A DNA stretch of 64,000 bases from Planctomycetota bacterium. GTDB taxonomy: Bacteria > Planctomycetota > Planctomycetia > Pirellulales > Pirellulaceae. The notes under the pieces are model-generated. The model worked only from the letters and a program-made list of their open reading frames with translations, did no database searches and was not told the origin of the DNA. Position 1 is the first letter of the stretch. Each line of letters begins with the position of its first letter. This document shows, one piece after another, positions 8,513 to 19,100 of the stretch. Made by a program: the position numbers and the translations under genes. Location: the NCBI GenBank assembly GCA_027619595.1, contig JAQCHP010000008.1, positions 1-64,000 on the forward strand. The letters run 5' to 3'.

Positions 8513-9784
8513 TTCATCGGCAGTTTCTTGCGCCCGAATCCGTTCTGCGACGCCTGGAATGATCCTCGCCGCGTTCTCGTGGTAGATCTTTCGAAGGACC
8601 GCGTCGGGTAGGCCAAGGCCGTAGATATTCCAGAATCCCTGGGGTGGAAAGGGACGCTCAGAATACGGAAAATATTCGTCGTACGTCTCCAAGAATCGCC
8701 AATACAGCGACAAACGTTCACTTGGCCATGGTCCGTCGGTCCCAAACATCACGCGATCAGCGTATTGGATAAGAAACTTGCGCGCCGTATAAGGCTGTCG
8801 TCCCAGTTCACTAATGCGAGATGCTATCTCCACGTTTAAATTCGGATAGCGATCGAGCCATTCAGCCAACTTCCCCAAGTCTTCTGGATTGTTGGCCATA
8901 TGGGCCCCAATGAACGTCGTTTTCGGATGACGTGCAACGATGCGCAGAAAAGCCTCAAGCAGTGCCCCATGCGAAGGAAAATCTCCCCCGTGGAAACTCC
9001 AATCGGGATGACGCTTGAGTTCCTCCCATCGTTCATTCTGAGCATCAACAGGTCGAAAGAAGGCCTCGGGATCGGCGGCGTGAATTAGCACCGGTAGCCC
9101 CAACGTACCGCACGCCTGCCATATCGGATCCCACCGCGCGTCATCCAGTTGAACGAGCGTCCCATCGGGGTTGCGATAGGTCAGCCCCAGTTGTTTAAAT
9201 ACTTTGAGCCCGCTCGCCCCCGCCTGTTTGGCAATTTCTAGCTGTTTAGCTGTACGATGAGCAAAATCATCTCGGTGGCAATCCCAAGTCGAAGGGTCCG
9301 ATTCGCCACCCGTCCCTCGCCAATCGATGTTGGCGAAAATCACGAATCTGTGGCGGTACTTCGTCCACAAGTCAGTTTTGTGCTGCTCAAATCGATCTCC
9401 TAACGTTCCATCCAAACTGACGGCGACGACGACGTGATGCCGATCCAGCATAGCAACGGTTTCGTCCAATTGTGCCGGCAAGTCTTGGAGGCGAACTGAA
9501 AAATGCGTGTGCACGTCGACGACGGGGAACTTGGCATGAGTTCGCCGGCTGGCTGGCACACGCAGCATACTTTGCGGCCGAAATGCGTCGAGTGCCAAAC
9601 GATCGTCCGCCGCAGGTCGCACGTCGGCAGGGGCACCGACTGGCGGCGTCGCCGCCGGTGTCGGCGGCTCAGCGCAACAAGAATTCGCTAGCATCCAGCC
9701 AAGAACAACGCACATCGTCATCAGGCTTGGGAATCCACACGCCATCGACGGCACAATGGGAATCGGACGATTCTGGTAGGTCAT
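8507..9784 (-). CDS. Secreted amidohydrolase (amidohydrolase_2 / TIM-barrel metal-dependent hydrolase)
   Basis: 425 residues from the ATG at 9784 (AAGGA-type site just upstream). An N-terminal export signal (about residues 15-37, ending near ANSCCAE) precedes a TIM barrel. Metal-site motifs are present: VDVHTHFS (HxH) near the barrel start, VLIHAADP in the middle, FIGAHMANNPEDL, and MFGTDGPWPSER near the end. These match amidohydrolase_2 proteins that act on C-N or C-C bonds (uronate isomerase/ACMSD-like relatives). The substrate cannot be read from the sequence. It faces the next gene, a Cache kinase, across a short divergent promoter region of about 220 bp. Confidence 0.85.
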   Translation of the reverse strand: MTYQNRPIPIVPSMACGFPSLMTMCVVLGWMLANSCCAEPPTPAATPPVGAPADVRPAADDRLALDAFRPQSMLRVPASRRTHAKFPVVDVHTHFSVRLQDLPAQLDETVAMLDRHHVVVAVSLDGTLGDRFEQHKTDLWTKYRHRFVIFANIDWRGTGGESDPSTWDCHRDDFAHRTAKQLEIAKQAGASGLKVFKQLGLTYRNPDGTLVQLDDARWDPIWQACGTLGLPVLIHAADPEAFFRPVDAQNERWEELKRHPDWSFHGGDFPSHGALLEAFLRIVARHPKTTFIGAHMANNPEDLGKLAEWLDRYPNLNVEIASRISELGRQPYTARKFLIQYADRVMFGTDGPWPSERLSLYWRFLETYDEYFPYSERPFPPQGFWNIYGLGLPDAVLRKIYHENAARIIPGVAERIRAQETADEP

Positions 9785-10002
9785 TCGTTTCCTTAGGAGG
9801 CTCGAACTGAAAGTCGAAGGCATTGGGGTTGTCTCCTTCGATTGCTGATTGCATCTGCAGCAATTTTTGCCGCGGTTGATTTTTGTCTCAGTCGACGACA
9901 GACTTCAATGGGAGCTGGGGATCAGCTCTGTTACGATACAAAGAACTAAAGACGACATTTTAGCATGGAAAGTGAAAACTCGCTGCCCGCTGCGCGGAAC
10001 TC

Positions 10003-12204
10003 ATGATGAACTTCGATCAAACCCAATCGCAATCGGATCACGATCAGAACCGGGCTAGGGAATTGAGCGAGCGACCGACACGGCCGCCGCTTGAGGTGCC
10101 AGGGTACGAGACTCGACAGTTTCTTGGTTCGGGCGCTTACGGAGAAGTTTGGGTTGCGATCGATAAGAATACTGGGCGTCGAGTGGCCATCAAGTTCTTG
10201 ACGCACCGAACTGCCATGGACTGGGCCCTGCTGTCCGGCGAAGTCGAAAAATTGATCTTTCTTTCGGCAGATCGCTATGTGGTGCAGTTACTGGATGTAG
10301 GCTGGGAAGCGGAGCCACCGTACTACGTAATGGAGTACGTAGAATCTGGATCTTTGGAACAACTCTTGGAGCGGACTCCCAAGTCCCTTTCCGTCGAGGG
10401 GGCCGTGCAACTTTTCCGTGAGATCGTGATTGGCGTCGCCCACGCTCACCGGAAAGGCATCCTCCATTGCGACCTTAAGCCAGCCAACATCCTGCTGGAC
10501 CACGACCGCCGTCCGCGTTTGGCTGACTTTGGACAATCTCGTCTGAGCCACGATCAGCGGCCGTCACTGGGAACCCTTTTCTACATGGCGCCCGAACAGG
10601 CCGACATGCACGCCATTCCCGATGCTGGCTGGGACATCTACGCTCTGGGCGCCGTACTCTATCGCATGCTAACGGGAACGCCACCGTTTCGAGACGATAA
10701 AACCTTGTCCGATCTCGATTCATCAAGCGACCTGGCGGACCGCCTGAGTCGGTATCGCAAATTGATCGAGCAAGCTGTGCGGCCGCGCGCCCATCGGTTG
10801 GTGCACGGCGTTGATCGCATTTTGGCTGACATTGTCGATCGATGCCTCGAGCGAAACCCAGAACTACGATATCGTGACGCACAAGATATACTTGATGCCA
10901 TCGACGAACGCGAACGCAATCATCATCGACGCCCACTCGTGATTCTTGGGATCGTCGGACCACTATTGCTGCTGAGCATCCTGTCGCTGTTCGCTTGGCG
11001 GGGTTACGACCGCGCCATTAGGAATACTGAGCAGGCCATTGCCACAACGACGCAAGGAAGTAATCAGCTCACGGCGAAGTTCGCCGCGGAAGTTGTGTCC
11101 TACCGGATCAGCCATCGTTTTCTGGGGGTAGAAGACGTCGCCAGTCGACCGGAAGTCCTCGCAACTTTCGCCAAAATTCAGCACGATGCGAACATCGGGA
11201 AACTGGTTGAGCAACTGAAACGCACCAACATTCCTGACGGTGAACGCGAGTCCTACCGGAATCAATTTCTGCAAAATGATGTACGCAAGGAATTCGATCG
11301 GCTCCTAGAAAGCTACATGAGCGATTCGACTCTGCCGGAGGCATCAAGTTGGTTCGTCACGGATCGGGACGGACTGCAAATCGCGACAGCATTCGGTACG
11401 CGGCCGGGACAATCGGTTGTTGGAGGAAATTTTAGTTGGCGCAGCTATTTCAACGGCATCAAGGATTACGCTGACGACGAGCGGAAACCGATCTTACAAA
11501 AAACGCACCTATCCGATGTCTTCAAAAGCCAAGCCACGAATACGTGGAAGATTGCCATCTCAACGCCAATCCGAGATCCTTTGAGCCAAGAAAGCGTCGG
11601 GCTGATAGCGCTCAGCGTTGAACTCGGTGCCTTTACCGATTTCGTCAAGACCAAGGATCAATTTGCTGCGATTGTGGACTCACGCGAAGGTGAACATTAT
11701 GGCCAAATCTTGCAGCACCCCCTATTCAATCAAATTCTGGAGACGGAGGCCAAGTTGCCACTCGACATTTTCGACTACCGCGTCCCCTTGGCCGACATGC
11801 TCTCCCGTCCACAACAGATTTATACCGATCCGTTGGGTGAGCATCCACTCGGTCAGGAATTTCGACGGAAATGGATCGCATCCCTGGAACCCGTTCGCTT
11901 GACCGGCGATCGAGACAGCCGAAAGGATCCCTCAGCAGCGGACGAATCGCAAAGTACTGGGCTTGTCGTGTTGGTACAGGACGACTACGACGCCGCCACG
12001 ACGCCGGTCCGACGACTCCACGGAGAACTGTTGCCGCTGGGACTGTGGGCACTCTTGGCGACCACGGTGGCCACCTGTCTGTTATGGCTATTTGTCTATC
12101 GATCGATGCGGGCAAATCGGGCCAAATCGCTCGTGCAAGCGGCCCATGACAACCCGGCATTGCATAATTTGGAGACGATTGAACTTCCCGCACCTTTGCG
12201 TTGA
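10003..12204 (+). CDS. Ser/Thr protein kinase with C-terminal extracytoplasmic Cache-like sensor
   Basis: 733 residues. An N-terminal Hanks-type kinase domain (about 31-300) has the glycine loop FLGSGAYGEV, Lys in VAIKFL, the catalytic loop HCDLKPANIL (His155, Asp157) and ADFGQSR, then MAPEQ. The usual Arg before the catalytic Asp is Cys, so it is a non-RD kinase. A transmembrane segment (about 312-330) leads to a long extracytoplasmic region with dCache features (WFVTDRDGLQIATAFGTRPG, then WRSYFNGIKDY, and ISTPIRDPLSQESVGLIALSV). A second transmembrane segment (about 674-697) and a short cytoplasmic tail follow. It probably senses a small ligand outside the cytoplasm and signals through phosphorylation. 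A second Cache kinase at 60.1 kb has the reverse order. Confidence 0.88.
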   Translation: MMNFDQTQSQSDHDQNRARELSERPTRPPLEVPGYETRQFLGSGAYGEVWVAIDKNTGRRVAIKFLTHRTAMDWALLSGEVEKLIFLSADRYVVQLLDVGWEAEPPYYVMEYVESGSLEQLLERTPKSLSVEGAVQLFREIVIGVAHAHRKGILHCDLKPANILLDHDRRPRLADFGQSRLSHDQRPSLGTLFYMAPEQADMHAIPDAGWDIYALGAVLYRMLTGTPPFRDDKTLSDLDSSSDLADRLSRYRKLIEQAVRPRAHRLVHGVDRILADIVDRCLERNPELRYRDAQDILDAIDERERNHHRRPLVILGIVGPLLLLSILSLFAWRGYDRAIRNTEQAIATTTQGSNQLTAKFAAEVVSYRISHRFLGVEDVASRPEVLATFAKIQHDANIGKLVEQLKRTNIPDGERESYRNQFLQNDVRKEFDRLLESYMSDSTLPEASSWFVTDRDGLQIATAFGTRPGQSVVGGNFSWRSYFNGIKDYADDERKPILQKTHLSDVFKSQATNTWKIAISTPIRDPLSQESVGLIALSVELGAFTDFVKTKDQFAAIVDSREGEHYGQILQHPLFNQILETEAKLPLDIFDYRVPLADMLSRPQQIYTDPLGEHPLGQEFRRKWIASLEPVRLTGDRDSRKDPSAADESQSTGLVVLVQDDYDAATTPVRRLHGELLPLGLWALLATTVATCLLWLFVYRSMRANRAKSLVQAAHDNPALHNLETIELPAPLR

Positions 12205-12357
12205 GGCATTTCCGATATCGACTGATTTTCGTCCCAGGTACCCGCCCGAGGAACCGCAATATCACAATAAAAGTTGTATTTGGTTCTTCTTTAGGTGGCG
12301 ATTTATTGCTAAAATCCCCTGCAACCCCGCCCCATCGCCCAAGCTCTGGAAATTGCC

Positions 12358-13623
12358 ATGCGTTCCCCACTGACTTGCCTCATCGTGTTTTTCTTGCTGC
12401 AATCGCTCGGCAATACCGAGGAAGTCCGCACTGCGGAAGACTGGCCCGATTTTCGTGGTCCGCAGGCGAACGGCCATTCCGCAGCGAAAAATATTCCACT
12501 GCGATGGAGCAACGACGAAGGGATCCGATGGAGAATTCCCCTTCCAGGGCTAGGCTGGTCGACACCGATCGTCTCCCAAGGGACCATTTGGCTAACAACA
12601 TCGCTGGACGAGGGAAAATCACTGCACGCCCTGGCAATCGATAGTGGTTCAGGCAAGATTTTGCACGACATTGCGATCTTCCCCAACAATGAACCGAAAG
12701 AGATTCACGACAAGAACAGCCATGCCTCTCCGTCGGCCGTTGTGGACGGCGACCATGTCTACCTGCATTTTGGAACGTACGGTACCGCATGCGTCGATGC
12801 AACTGGAAACGTCATCTGGCGTCAGAAGCTTGACTACGAGCCCCAACACGGACCTGGGGGCTCGCCAATCATTTTCGAAGATCTCTTGATCCTCAACTGC
12901 GACGGAACGGATTCACAGTTTGTCACGGCTTTGGACAAGCAAAACGGCGAGATCCGCTGGAAAACGTTACGCGCCCATGCCGATCCGGGTCGACTCGATG
13001 GTAGCAAGAGTCCACCGATGGCGTTTTCTACTCCTGTGTTGTGGCACCACCAGGGGACCACACAATTGATCAGTTCAGGAGCCGACCATGTGGCAGGATA
13101 CGACCCTCGTACCGGAGAGGAACTGTGGTGGTCTCAATACGATGGCTATTCCATTGTGCTACGTCCCACAATCCATGAGGACATCGTGTTTGTTTCCTCA
13201 TGTTATAACGACCCCATTCTGTATGCCGTACGTCTCGGGGGCCAAGGTGACGTAACTCAATCGGGAAAGGTCTGGACGCTCGAAAAGGCCGTACCCCATA
13301 GCCCTTCACCGTTGATCGTCGGCCAGGAAATTTACCTCGTGAGCGATAATGGTATCGCCACGTGTCTCGATGCAAAATCGGGCCAACAGCACTGGCAACA
13401 TCGGTTGGGCGGCAACTATTCCGCCTCTCCAATCTATGCCGACGGTCGCATTTATGTCCTCAGCGAAGGGGGTGAAACAACAGTCTTTCAACCGGGATTG
13501 GAATACCTCGAGTTGGCCAAGAATTCTGTCACTGGGCGAACTCTAGCATCGTTCGGCGTCCACGAAAGCTCCCTGCTGCTACGCACCGATACCGAGTTAC
13601 TACGGATCGGAACGGCCCCCTAG
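12358..13623 (+). CDS. Secreted PQQ-type beta-propeller protein
   Basis: 421 residues with a signal peptide (residues 1-about 20, hydrophobic IVFFLLQSL). The motif DWPDFRGPQANG marks the planctomycete 'WPQWRGP' class of PQQ-like propellers, followed by blade motifs such as LHALAIDSGSGKILHD, YLHFGTYGTACVDATGNVIW and TCLDAKSGQQHW. These proteins resemble BamB and quinoprotein dehydrogenases but lack clear PQQ ligands here. The catalytic role is uncertain; protein-protein or carbohydrate interaction in the periplasm is as likely. It lies 153 bp after the Cache kinase gene on the same strand. Confidence 0.85.
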   Translation: MRSPLTCLIVFFLLQSLGNTEEVRTAEDWPDFRGPQANGHSAAKNIPLRWSNDEGIRWRIPLPGLGWSTPIVSQGTIWLTTSLDEGKSLHALAIDSGSGKILHDIAIFPNNEPKEIHDKNSHASPSAVVDGDHVYLHFGTYGTACVDATGNVIWRQKLDYEPQHGPGGSPIIFEDLLILNCDGTDSQFVTALDKQNGEIRWKTLRAHADPGRLDGSKSPPMAFSTPVLWHHQGTTQLISSGADHVAGYDPRTGEELWWSQYDGYSIVLRPTIHEDIVFVSSCYNDPILYAVRLGGQGDVTQSGKVWTLEKAVPHSPSPLIVGQEIYLVSDNGIATCLDAKSGQQHWQHRLGGNYSASPIYADGRIYVLSEGGETTVFQPGLEYLELAKNSVTGRTLASFGVHESSLLLRTDTELLRIGTAP

Positions 13624-13748
13624 GCCACCTGGACCGACGCCCGGAACCGAAAAGTTCGCACTAGTCACGCTGACCCAATTCGCGCTACAATGCGTACATT
13701 CAAGAGCGGCGTCATGATACCGACGTGTACCAACGGAGTGCTAGCAAT

Positions 13749-14315
13749 ATGAAATCCCAACGGATGGCCTTAGTTCTTGTCACTTTTTTTGTCCTTGTCG
13801 GCGGCGAATTACGTAGCCCGGCGAAGGAGGTATTGAGCGGCCCCCAATTGGACGCATCCTTGGGCCCCTTCGAATCGTTCAAGTGTGGTGGCGCTAAAGC
13901 AGACGGTGTCGAAAACGGCGAGCTTGTTTGCTATCGCTCACTTTACAGCAGTCGACCGCAAGTAATTATCTTCGCTCAACGACTCGATGAAATAGAAGAA
14001 TTGGCCAAGAAACTCGACACTCATATGGAGTCTTTCAGTGAATTACGAGTCTTCATCAATGTCCTTGGCAACGACCTGGAAGCCACGAAAAAACGGGCCA
14101 GCGCGTGGAGCGAAAAAATTGCACTCAAGCACGTCGCGGTCGTTGTTCCGTTAGAACATCAATACGGTCCCGAACAGTACCAGTTGAACAAGGAATCCCT
14201 GCTGACAGTCGTGATGGTGCGACGCAGCCGGGTATTTGCCAATCATTCCGTGAATGACGTATCGGATATCAAATCGCTGACCGATGCTGTCATCGCCGAC
14301 CTCGAAAAGTTCTAG
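13749..14315 (+). CDS. Secreted thioredoxin-fold-like protein without CxxC
   Basis: 188 residues from the ATG at 13749; a GTG at 13725 is possible, but the ATG gives a clean signal peptide (MALVLVTFFVLVGG) after a GGAGTG site. The mature part has a beta-alpha pattern: LVCYRSLYSSRPQVIIFAQR, then IEELAKKLDTHMESF, then ELRVFINVLG, then HVAVVVPLEHQYGPEQYQL. This resembles thioredoxin/AhpC-like folds, but no CxxC or peroxidatic Cys context is present, so redox activity is unlikely. Function unknown. Confidence 0.65.
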   Translation: MKSQRMALVLVTFFVLVGGELRSPAKEVLSGPQLDASLGPFESFKCGGAKADGVENGELVCYRSLYSSRPQVIIFAQRLDEIEELAKKLDTHMESFSELRVFINVLGNDLEATKKRASAWSEKIALKHVAVVVPLEHQYGPEQYQLNKESLLTVVMVRRSRVFANHSVNDVSDIKSLTDAVIADLEKF

Positions 14316-14395
14316 ACCGATCAAGCACAACAATCGCCCGCATCGATGTCATGGGGAGATTTTCTCGTGTAGATTAACTTACATGGAGGTACATC

Positions 14396-16159
14396 ATGAG
14401 AGCCCGTTTCTTTTCACACCGTACCGATAGCGCAATTTGCCTTGGCGTTACCATGGCGATCAGTTGGACAAGCTTGGCGGCCCGCCCAACACACGCACAG
14501 GGACAGCGAGCAACCCCCGGACAGTCTGCCAATGGCCAAATCCTAGACGGGTTGTTCCGCGGCATTTTGGAAACGCAATTAGAGCGCGAACGTCAAAGAA
14601 ACCAAGCGAGCTCCAGATCTACTGACCGGGTATCGACTCGTTCGCCGAATGTGCCTGACCGATCTGAGTTTTCCGACAGTGGTGTTTTCTCTCGCCCACC
14701 CAGTAGTTTACCGAATATCCCCCGCACTACGGCCAACAACCGCAGTGCCTATTACCCAGACGCCGGATCGTTACGGTCGTTCCAAGGTGCCGTCGATGGA
14801 TTCGCGCAACAGATCGGCTATCTGCGAACGTTGTTGCAAACACGTGCGAACACACTCTTAGAACTACGTCCGCTGCTACCTGACTTGATGCGAATCAAGG
14901 CGTCGGCCGACACACTCAGTACAGCAAGTCGACGCGCCGTGAGCTACACCGAGGTCTACAATGACTATCTCGAACTGGACTGGCAATGGCGCAACTTGTC
15001 GTACCAGCTTCATCATATATCTGGCCTAGATACCAACTCACAACAAACCATCCGGCAACTGGATGCGTATTGTGATCAAATCGTAGATATCTTGGGGATT
15101 GAACCACAGTTTGATCGCCAGACGATGCTGGAACAGATGACCATGGCAAGGTCGTTTATGGCGATATTGCTTGACGATTTGCAATATGAAATCCCTGCCT
15201 CGCGCCAGAGGGACGCGATTATCAACGAAGGCCGACAACTCCAGGAGCAAATTCGACGAGAAGCCGATTTCGTGCGAAGAGCTCGATACGATGAAATCGT
15301 ACCCCGGTACACCGAATTCGTAGCTTCCTGGCGGCGTTTCAGCGCTAAGCTATTTCCCTACAAGAATCCCCGCCTGAACCGCCAGGTCTCCCAAATTCGA
15401 AAATGTGGCGAGGAAGTCTATCGGTTGCTCTGGATGCCTGCGCCGCTTGACCGGAATTACTTGGGTGTTGTGGCAGATTTCTACGACCAAGAACTCCGCG
15501 AATTCCTGAGCGGTATTTCGGTCAGGGATTTGGCACAACTGAATCCGAATCAGCGACAAGACGCCATGGAAGCTGCCGGAGCACTGGAATCGATGTCAAC
15601 GCGGTTTGCTGAATCGGTACGATCTCGATCTACGATCGCGGACCTTACGTCACAATTCCAGAACGTCAGTCGCGAACGTGAACGGTTGTTTTTGTTATTG
15701 ACTCCCGTCAATTCGGACGCCGGAGCCGCGCGACGTCGAACGATTGAAGCTTACGATCGTGAGCTGCGAGAACTACTGCAGGTACCCGAGGCCCTGGATC
15801 TATCACAAGCAGTTCAACTCGCGTCCGCCATCGAAGGTCTGGCGGACACGCTGAAACAAGATGTCCATCGGTATGGTCCGTATTACCAAGACGGCACCTT
15901 CCGAAACCAGGCGTACCAAGCCGTAGATACCTTCTACCGCCAGGCACAACAATTAAATTCGGCACTGGCAAGCGGAGTGCCTTTGAATGAATTACGCAAT
16001 TACGGTAACACGATGCTGTCAACATGGGATTCCGTCATGCGGATCGTAGCTGCCACGCCACGCAAAGGACTTGATCCAAGCCGGTTTCAACGACTCGATC
16101 AAACTCGGCAAGACATCACTCCGCTGATGGCAGAACTCGCCACAATGGTCACTCTGTGA
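14396..16159 (+). CDS. Large secreted helical protein of unknown function
   Basis: 587 residues starting at the ATG at 14396 after a TGGAGG ribosome site. A signal sequence (about 1-35, ending near THAQG) is followed by a Gln/Ser/Arg-rich low-complexity part (40-115) and a long, mostly helical body with many Arg, Gln and Leu and no long hydrophobic stretch. Repeated 'LxxxRxxLPxLMRI' and 'RxYTEFVASWRRFSAKL' segments suggest helical bundles. I do not recognise the family; it fits poorly characterised periplasmic proteins of planctomycetes. It ends 30 bp from the convergent CxxCH-protein gene. Confidence 0.7.
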   Translation: MRARFFSHRTDSAICLGVTMAISWTSLAARPTHAQGQRATPGQSANGQILDGLFRGILETQLERERQRNQASSRSTDRVSTRSPNVPDRSEFSDSGVFSRPPSSLPNIPRTTANNRSAYYPDAGSLRSFQGAVDGFAQQIGYLRTLLQTRANTLLELRPLLPDLMRIKASADTLSTASRRAVSYTEVYNDYLELDWQWRNLSYQLHHISGLDTNSQQTIRQLDAYCDQIVDILGIEPQFDRQTMLEQMTMARSFMAILLDDLQYEIPASRQRDAIINEGRQLQEQIRREADFVRRARYDEIVPRYTEFVASWRRFSAKLFPYKNPRLNRQVSQIRKCGEEVYRLLWMPAPLDRNYLGVVADFYDQELREFLSGISVRDLAQLNPNQRQDAMEAAGALESMSTRFAESVRSRSTIADLTSQFQNVSRERERLFLLLTPVNSDAGAARRRTIEAYDRELRELLQVPEALDLSQAVQLASAIEGLADTLKQDVHRYGPYYQDGTFRNQAYQAVDTFYRQAQQLNSALASGVPLNELRNYGNTMLSTWDSVMRIVAATPRKGLDPSRFQRLDQTRQDITPLMAELATMVTL

Positions 16160-16189
16160 TGCACACGATCACGCCGAGCGAAACAACGA

Positions 16190-19100
16190 TTATTGTGACT
16201 TGAACACTGGTGCACCCGAGATCCATTTTGCGGCTTCATCGTCTGGAGGACGGTCAAGCGACAAGAACTGAAACAGATCGATCAGCTCCTGACGTGACAA
16301 TTGCTTCTCGATACCCTCAGGCATGAGCGACACGTCGCTGGTGTGATATTCCTCAATGTCACCGCGGGCGATCGTCTCAACCTTGCCACCTTGTATCTTC
16401 AGAACAACGCGTGTGGCCGACTCTTCGACAGGTACCCCTGTCAGAACACGGCCATCGGACGTGACAAGCACCCGAGCTTGATATGCCGGTCCAATGACCA
16501 GTGACGGATCCAACACGTTTTGTAAGAGTTGTTCCCAACTATTGCGACCGTTTCGAGTAATATCCGGACCGACGTCCGCCCCGACCCCGTAGATTTTATG
16601 ACACGCGGCACAGACACGTTGAAACACTTGCGATCCGCGGACCGGTTCGCCCTCAGTAAGCAACATGTCCTCCTGCAATTCTTGTATCACGCTTTGGCGA
16701 TCTTGTCGCGTTCCGGCGCGAATCTGTCCAAATAACCGGACCGCCAAGTTTCGTACTTCAGGCGAATCGGACGATGCCAATCGTTGCATTTGGTGGAAGT
16801 TGATTTCATCTTTACCAACCACGCCGGACTCAACTGCCTGCAACAACTCGAGGCTCCAGGTCGAACGTTGAGAAAGTACTTCCAACACCGTCGACCGCAA
16901 GGAAGAGTCTAACCGGCCGACACGCGAAATCAGCTCCTTAGCTACCGTCGCACTGGGACTACGCGCCCAGGAAAGCAGCAACTGTTGGCGGAATTCATTA
17001 AGGTCCGTAGGATCCGTCTCCGTACGCTCCAGCCACTTGAGTACGACGTCTTGGGCGGCCGATGTATTCCCACCATACAACAATGAATGAAATGCCAGCA
17101 AACGCTCCTCAGCGTCAATGGAACTATCCAAAGCAACCGCCGACACCTGCGGAACAGAATGGCGATCGCCAACTGCTGCAGAAAGCTGGGATATTTCCGA
17201 CAGAACTTCCTGCGGCAATGTCGTCTTAACAATATCGATGGTCCGCCGAATCGCCTGTACGTCCGACGGCGAAAAACCACCATCGATAATGCGACGTGTC
17301 ACTGCGATCAACTGCCCTTTCTGTTCATCAATCTCTAGATTTCCACTCGATATCGCCGACTGAAGTATGCCCGCATAGGCCTCTCCCGTCGTAGCTGGTG
17401 AATCGAACAGTACATTCATCACCCGCGCCGTGTAGAGTCTTCGTGAGTTGCGTGCCGTGGGAGTGTCCGTTGACGAGCGCAAAAAATCCATCAAGGCTTG
17501 AATCCCCAGCTTCGGATTGCTACTCACAATTTTAAGGACGTTCTGCCATGCGACGGCCGGAACCACCGGATCTTGGCTGCAATATCCCCCTAACATCAGG
17601 AGCGTTTGTATCCGCTCTTGGTCGACAGATGGGTTGCCGGCAGGCGATTTGCTGCCAGTCGTAGGGCTGTGGGAATTGGTCTGCTGGAGCTTTCCGATTG
17701 CAATCGCAAATTGCAAGAGGACTCTTTGAGTCATATCGTCAACGGCGTCGTCTTTTTGGTAACGGGCTAGCTCTTGTCGCCAGCGATCCCAGTCCCAATC
17801 GGTCCGCTCCCCCATCCAGCGAATGCACCAAGCGTCCAGAGTGGAATCGTAGGAGACGCCACTCTTACCGAAGGTCTGTAGCGAAACAATCGAATCTGTG
17901 TCCAATTGTTGACCGCCGGAAAGGATCCAGGCAGACCTTAATCTGTCGAGCCGTGAAGCGTTCGTATTGCGCATTTTTGACCTCACCGCAACAACGGTCG
18001 CCGAATCCGATGGTAGTGCAATCAATCTCTCACCCAACAATCGCCGCGCAGTGTGGCGATGGTATTCGCTGGGACCGTGCAGTGACAACTCCGTAAGTTC
18101 AGAGTCGGTTTGTTTTCCCAAATCTTCCGCTGGCTGTGGCCTCGTGTCACCGAATCGAACGCGATACAGTCGACCTCGCCCGCGTTCGATGCCATCGGGA
18201 TCGGCCAGCGCATCCTGATAACAGTGATAGCGATCGTACCAGTCTAAAACATAGAAATGTCCGTCTGGCCCGGTAAACTGCGCTACGGGCATGAACCACG
18301 GATCGTTTGCTGAGAGAAAATCGGCTAACTGAGGTCGATTTGCTTCACCGACCTTGCGAATGACATCATGCTCATCTTTGTCCCAGGCATCGGCACGCGC
18401 CGGGAATCCCGGGTGAGCGGACCCCTGGTACGACGATCGATCACGGGTGATTCGATCGGCATTGATGCATCCGCCGTGGATGTTCCCCATGAGCAGCATC
18501 CGGCGGTAGTCATTCGGATAAGCATCTGTGTCAAACCACGCCATCCCGCAATAGGCAGCTTGCTGATGAGCATGTTGTACGATGGATGGCAAAGGCCAAA
18601 CGTGCGCCGGATAGGAACCTCCTTGGCGCACATAATAGGCAGATTCCACAAGATGCCACAAATGATCCACAACACAAGCCGATACAAAAAAATCGCCTTC
18701 GTCATTGACCACAAGTCCCCACGGATTGCTGGTCCCTTCGGCAAATACTTGAAACTCACGGGTGATCGGGTGGACTCGCCAGAGGGCACAGGTAAATTCC
18801 CATCCCGGGTGGTCCGTGACAAAATTCGGATTGACCTCCGTATACTGCACATGGCTGTGGTTGAACACACCATTGAGGCCGTAGAGCCAACCGTCGGGCC
18901 CCCACATCAATGAATTCGGTAATTCGTGAGTGTCTGTGCGGCCGAACCCCGTCACGACCACGTCCGTAAAATCCGCTTTCAGATCACCATCGGTGTCCCG
19001 CAAGAAAAGAAGGTCGGGTGCGTTGGCTACCCAAACTCCGCCATATCCGACGACAATACCGGAAGGGATATTGAGCCCCTCCGCAAAAACCGTCACGCGA

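Noticed and set aside
11726-12370. Minus-strand frame of 214 codons opposite the Cache kinase end
   Set aside because: No domain and strongly Arg/Pro-rich; the plus-strand kinase gene explains the region.
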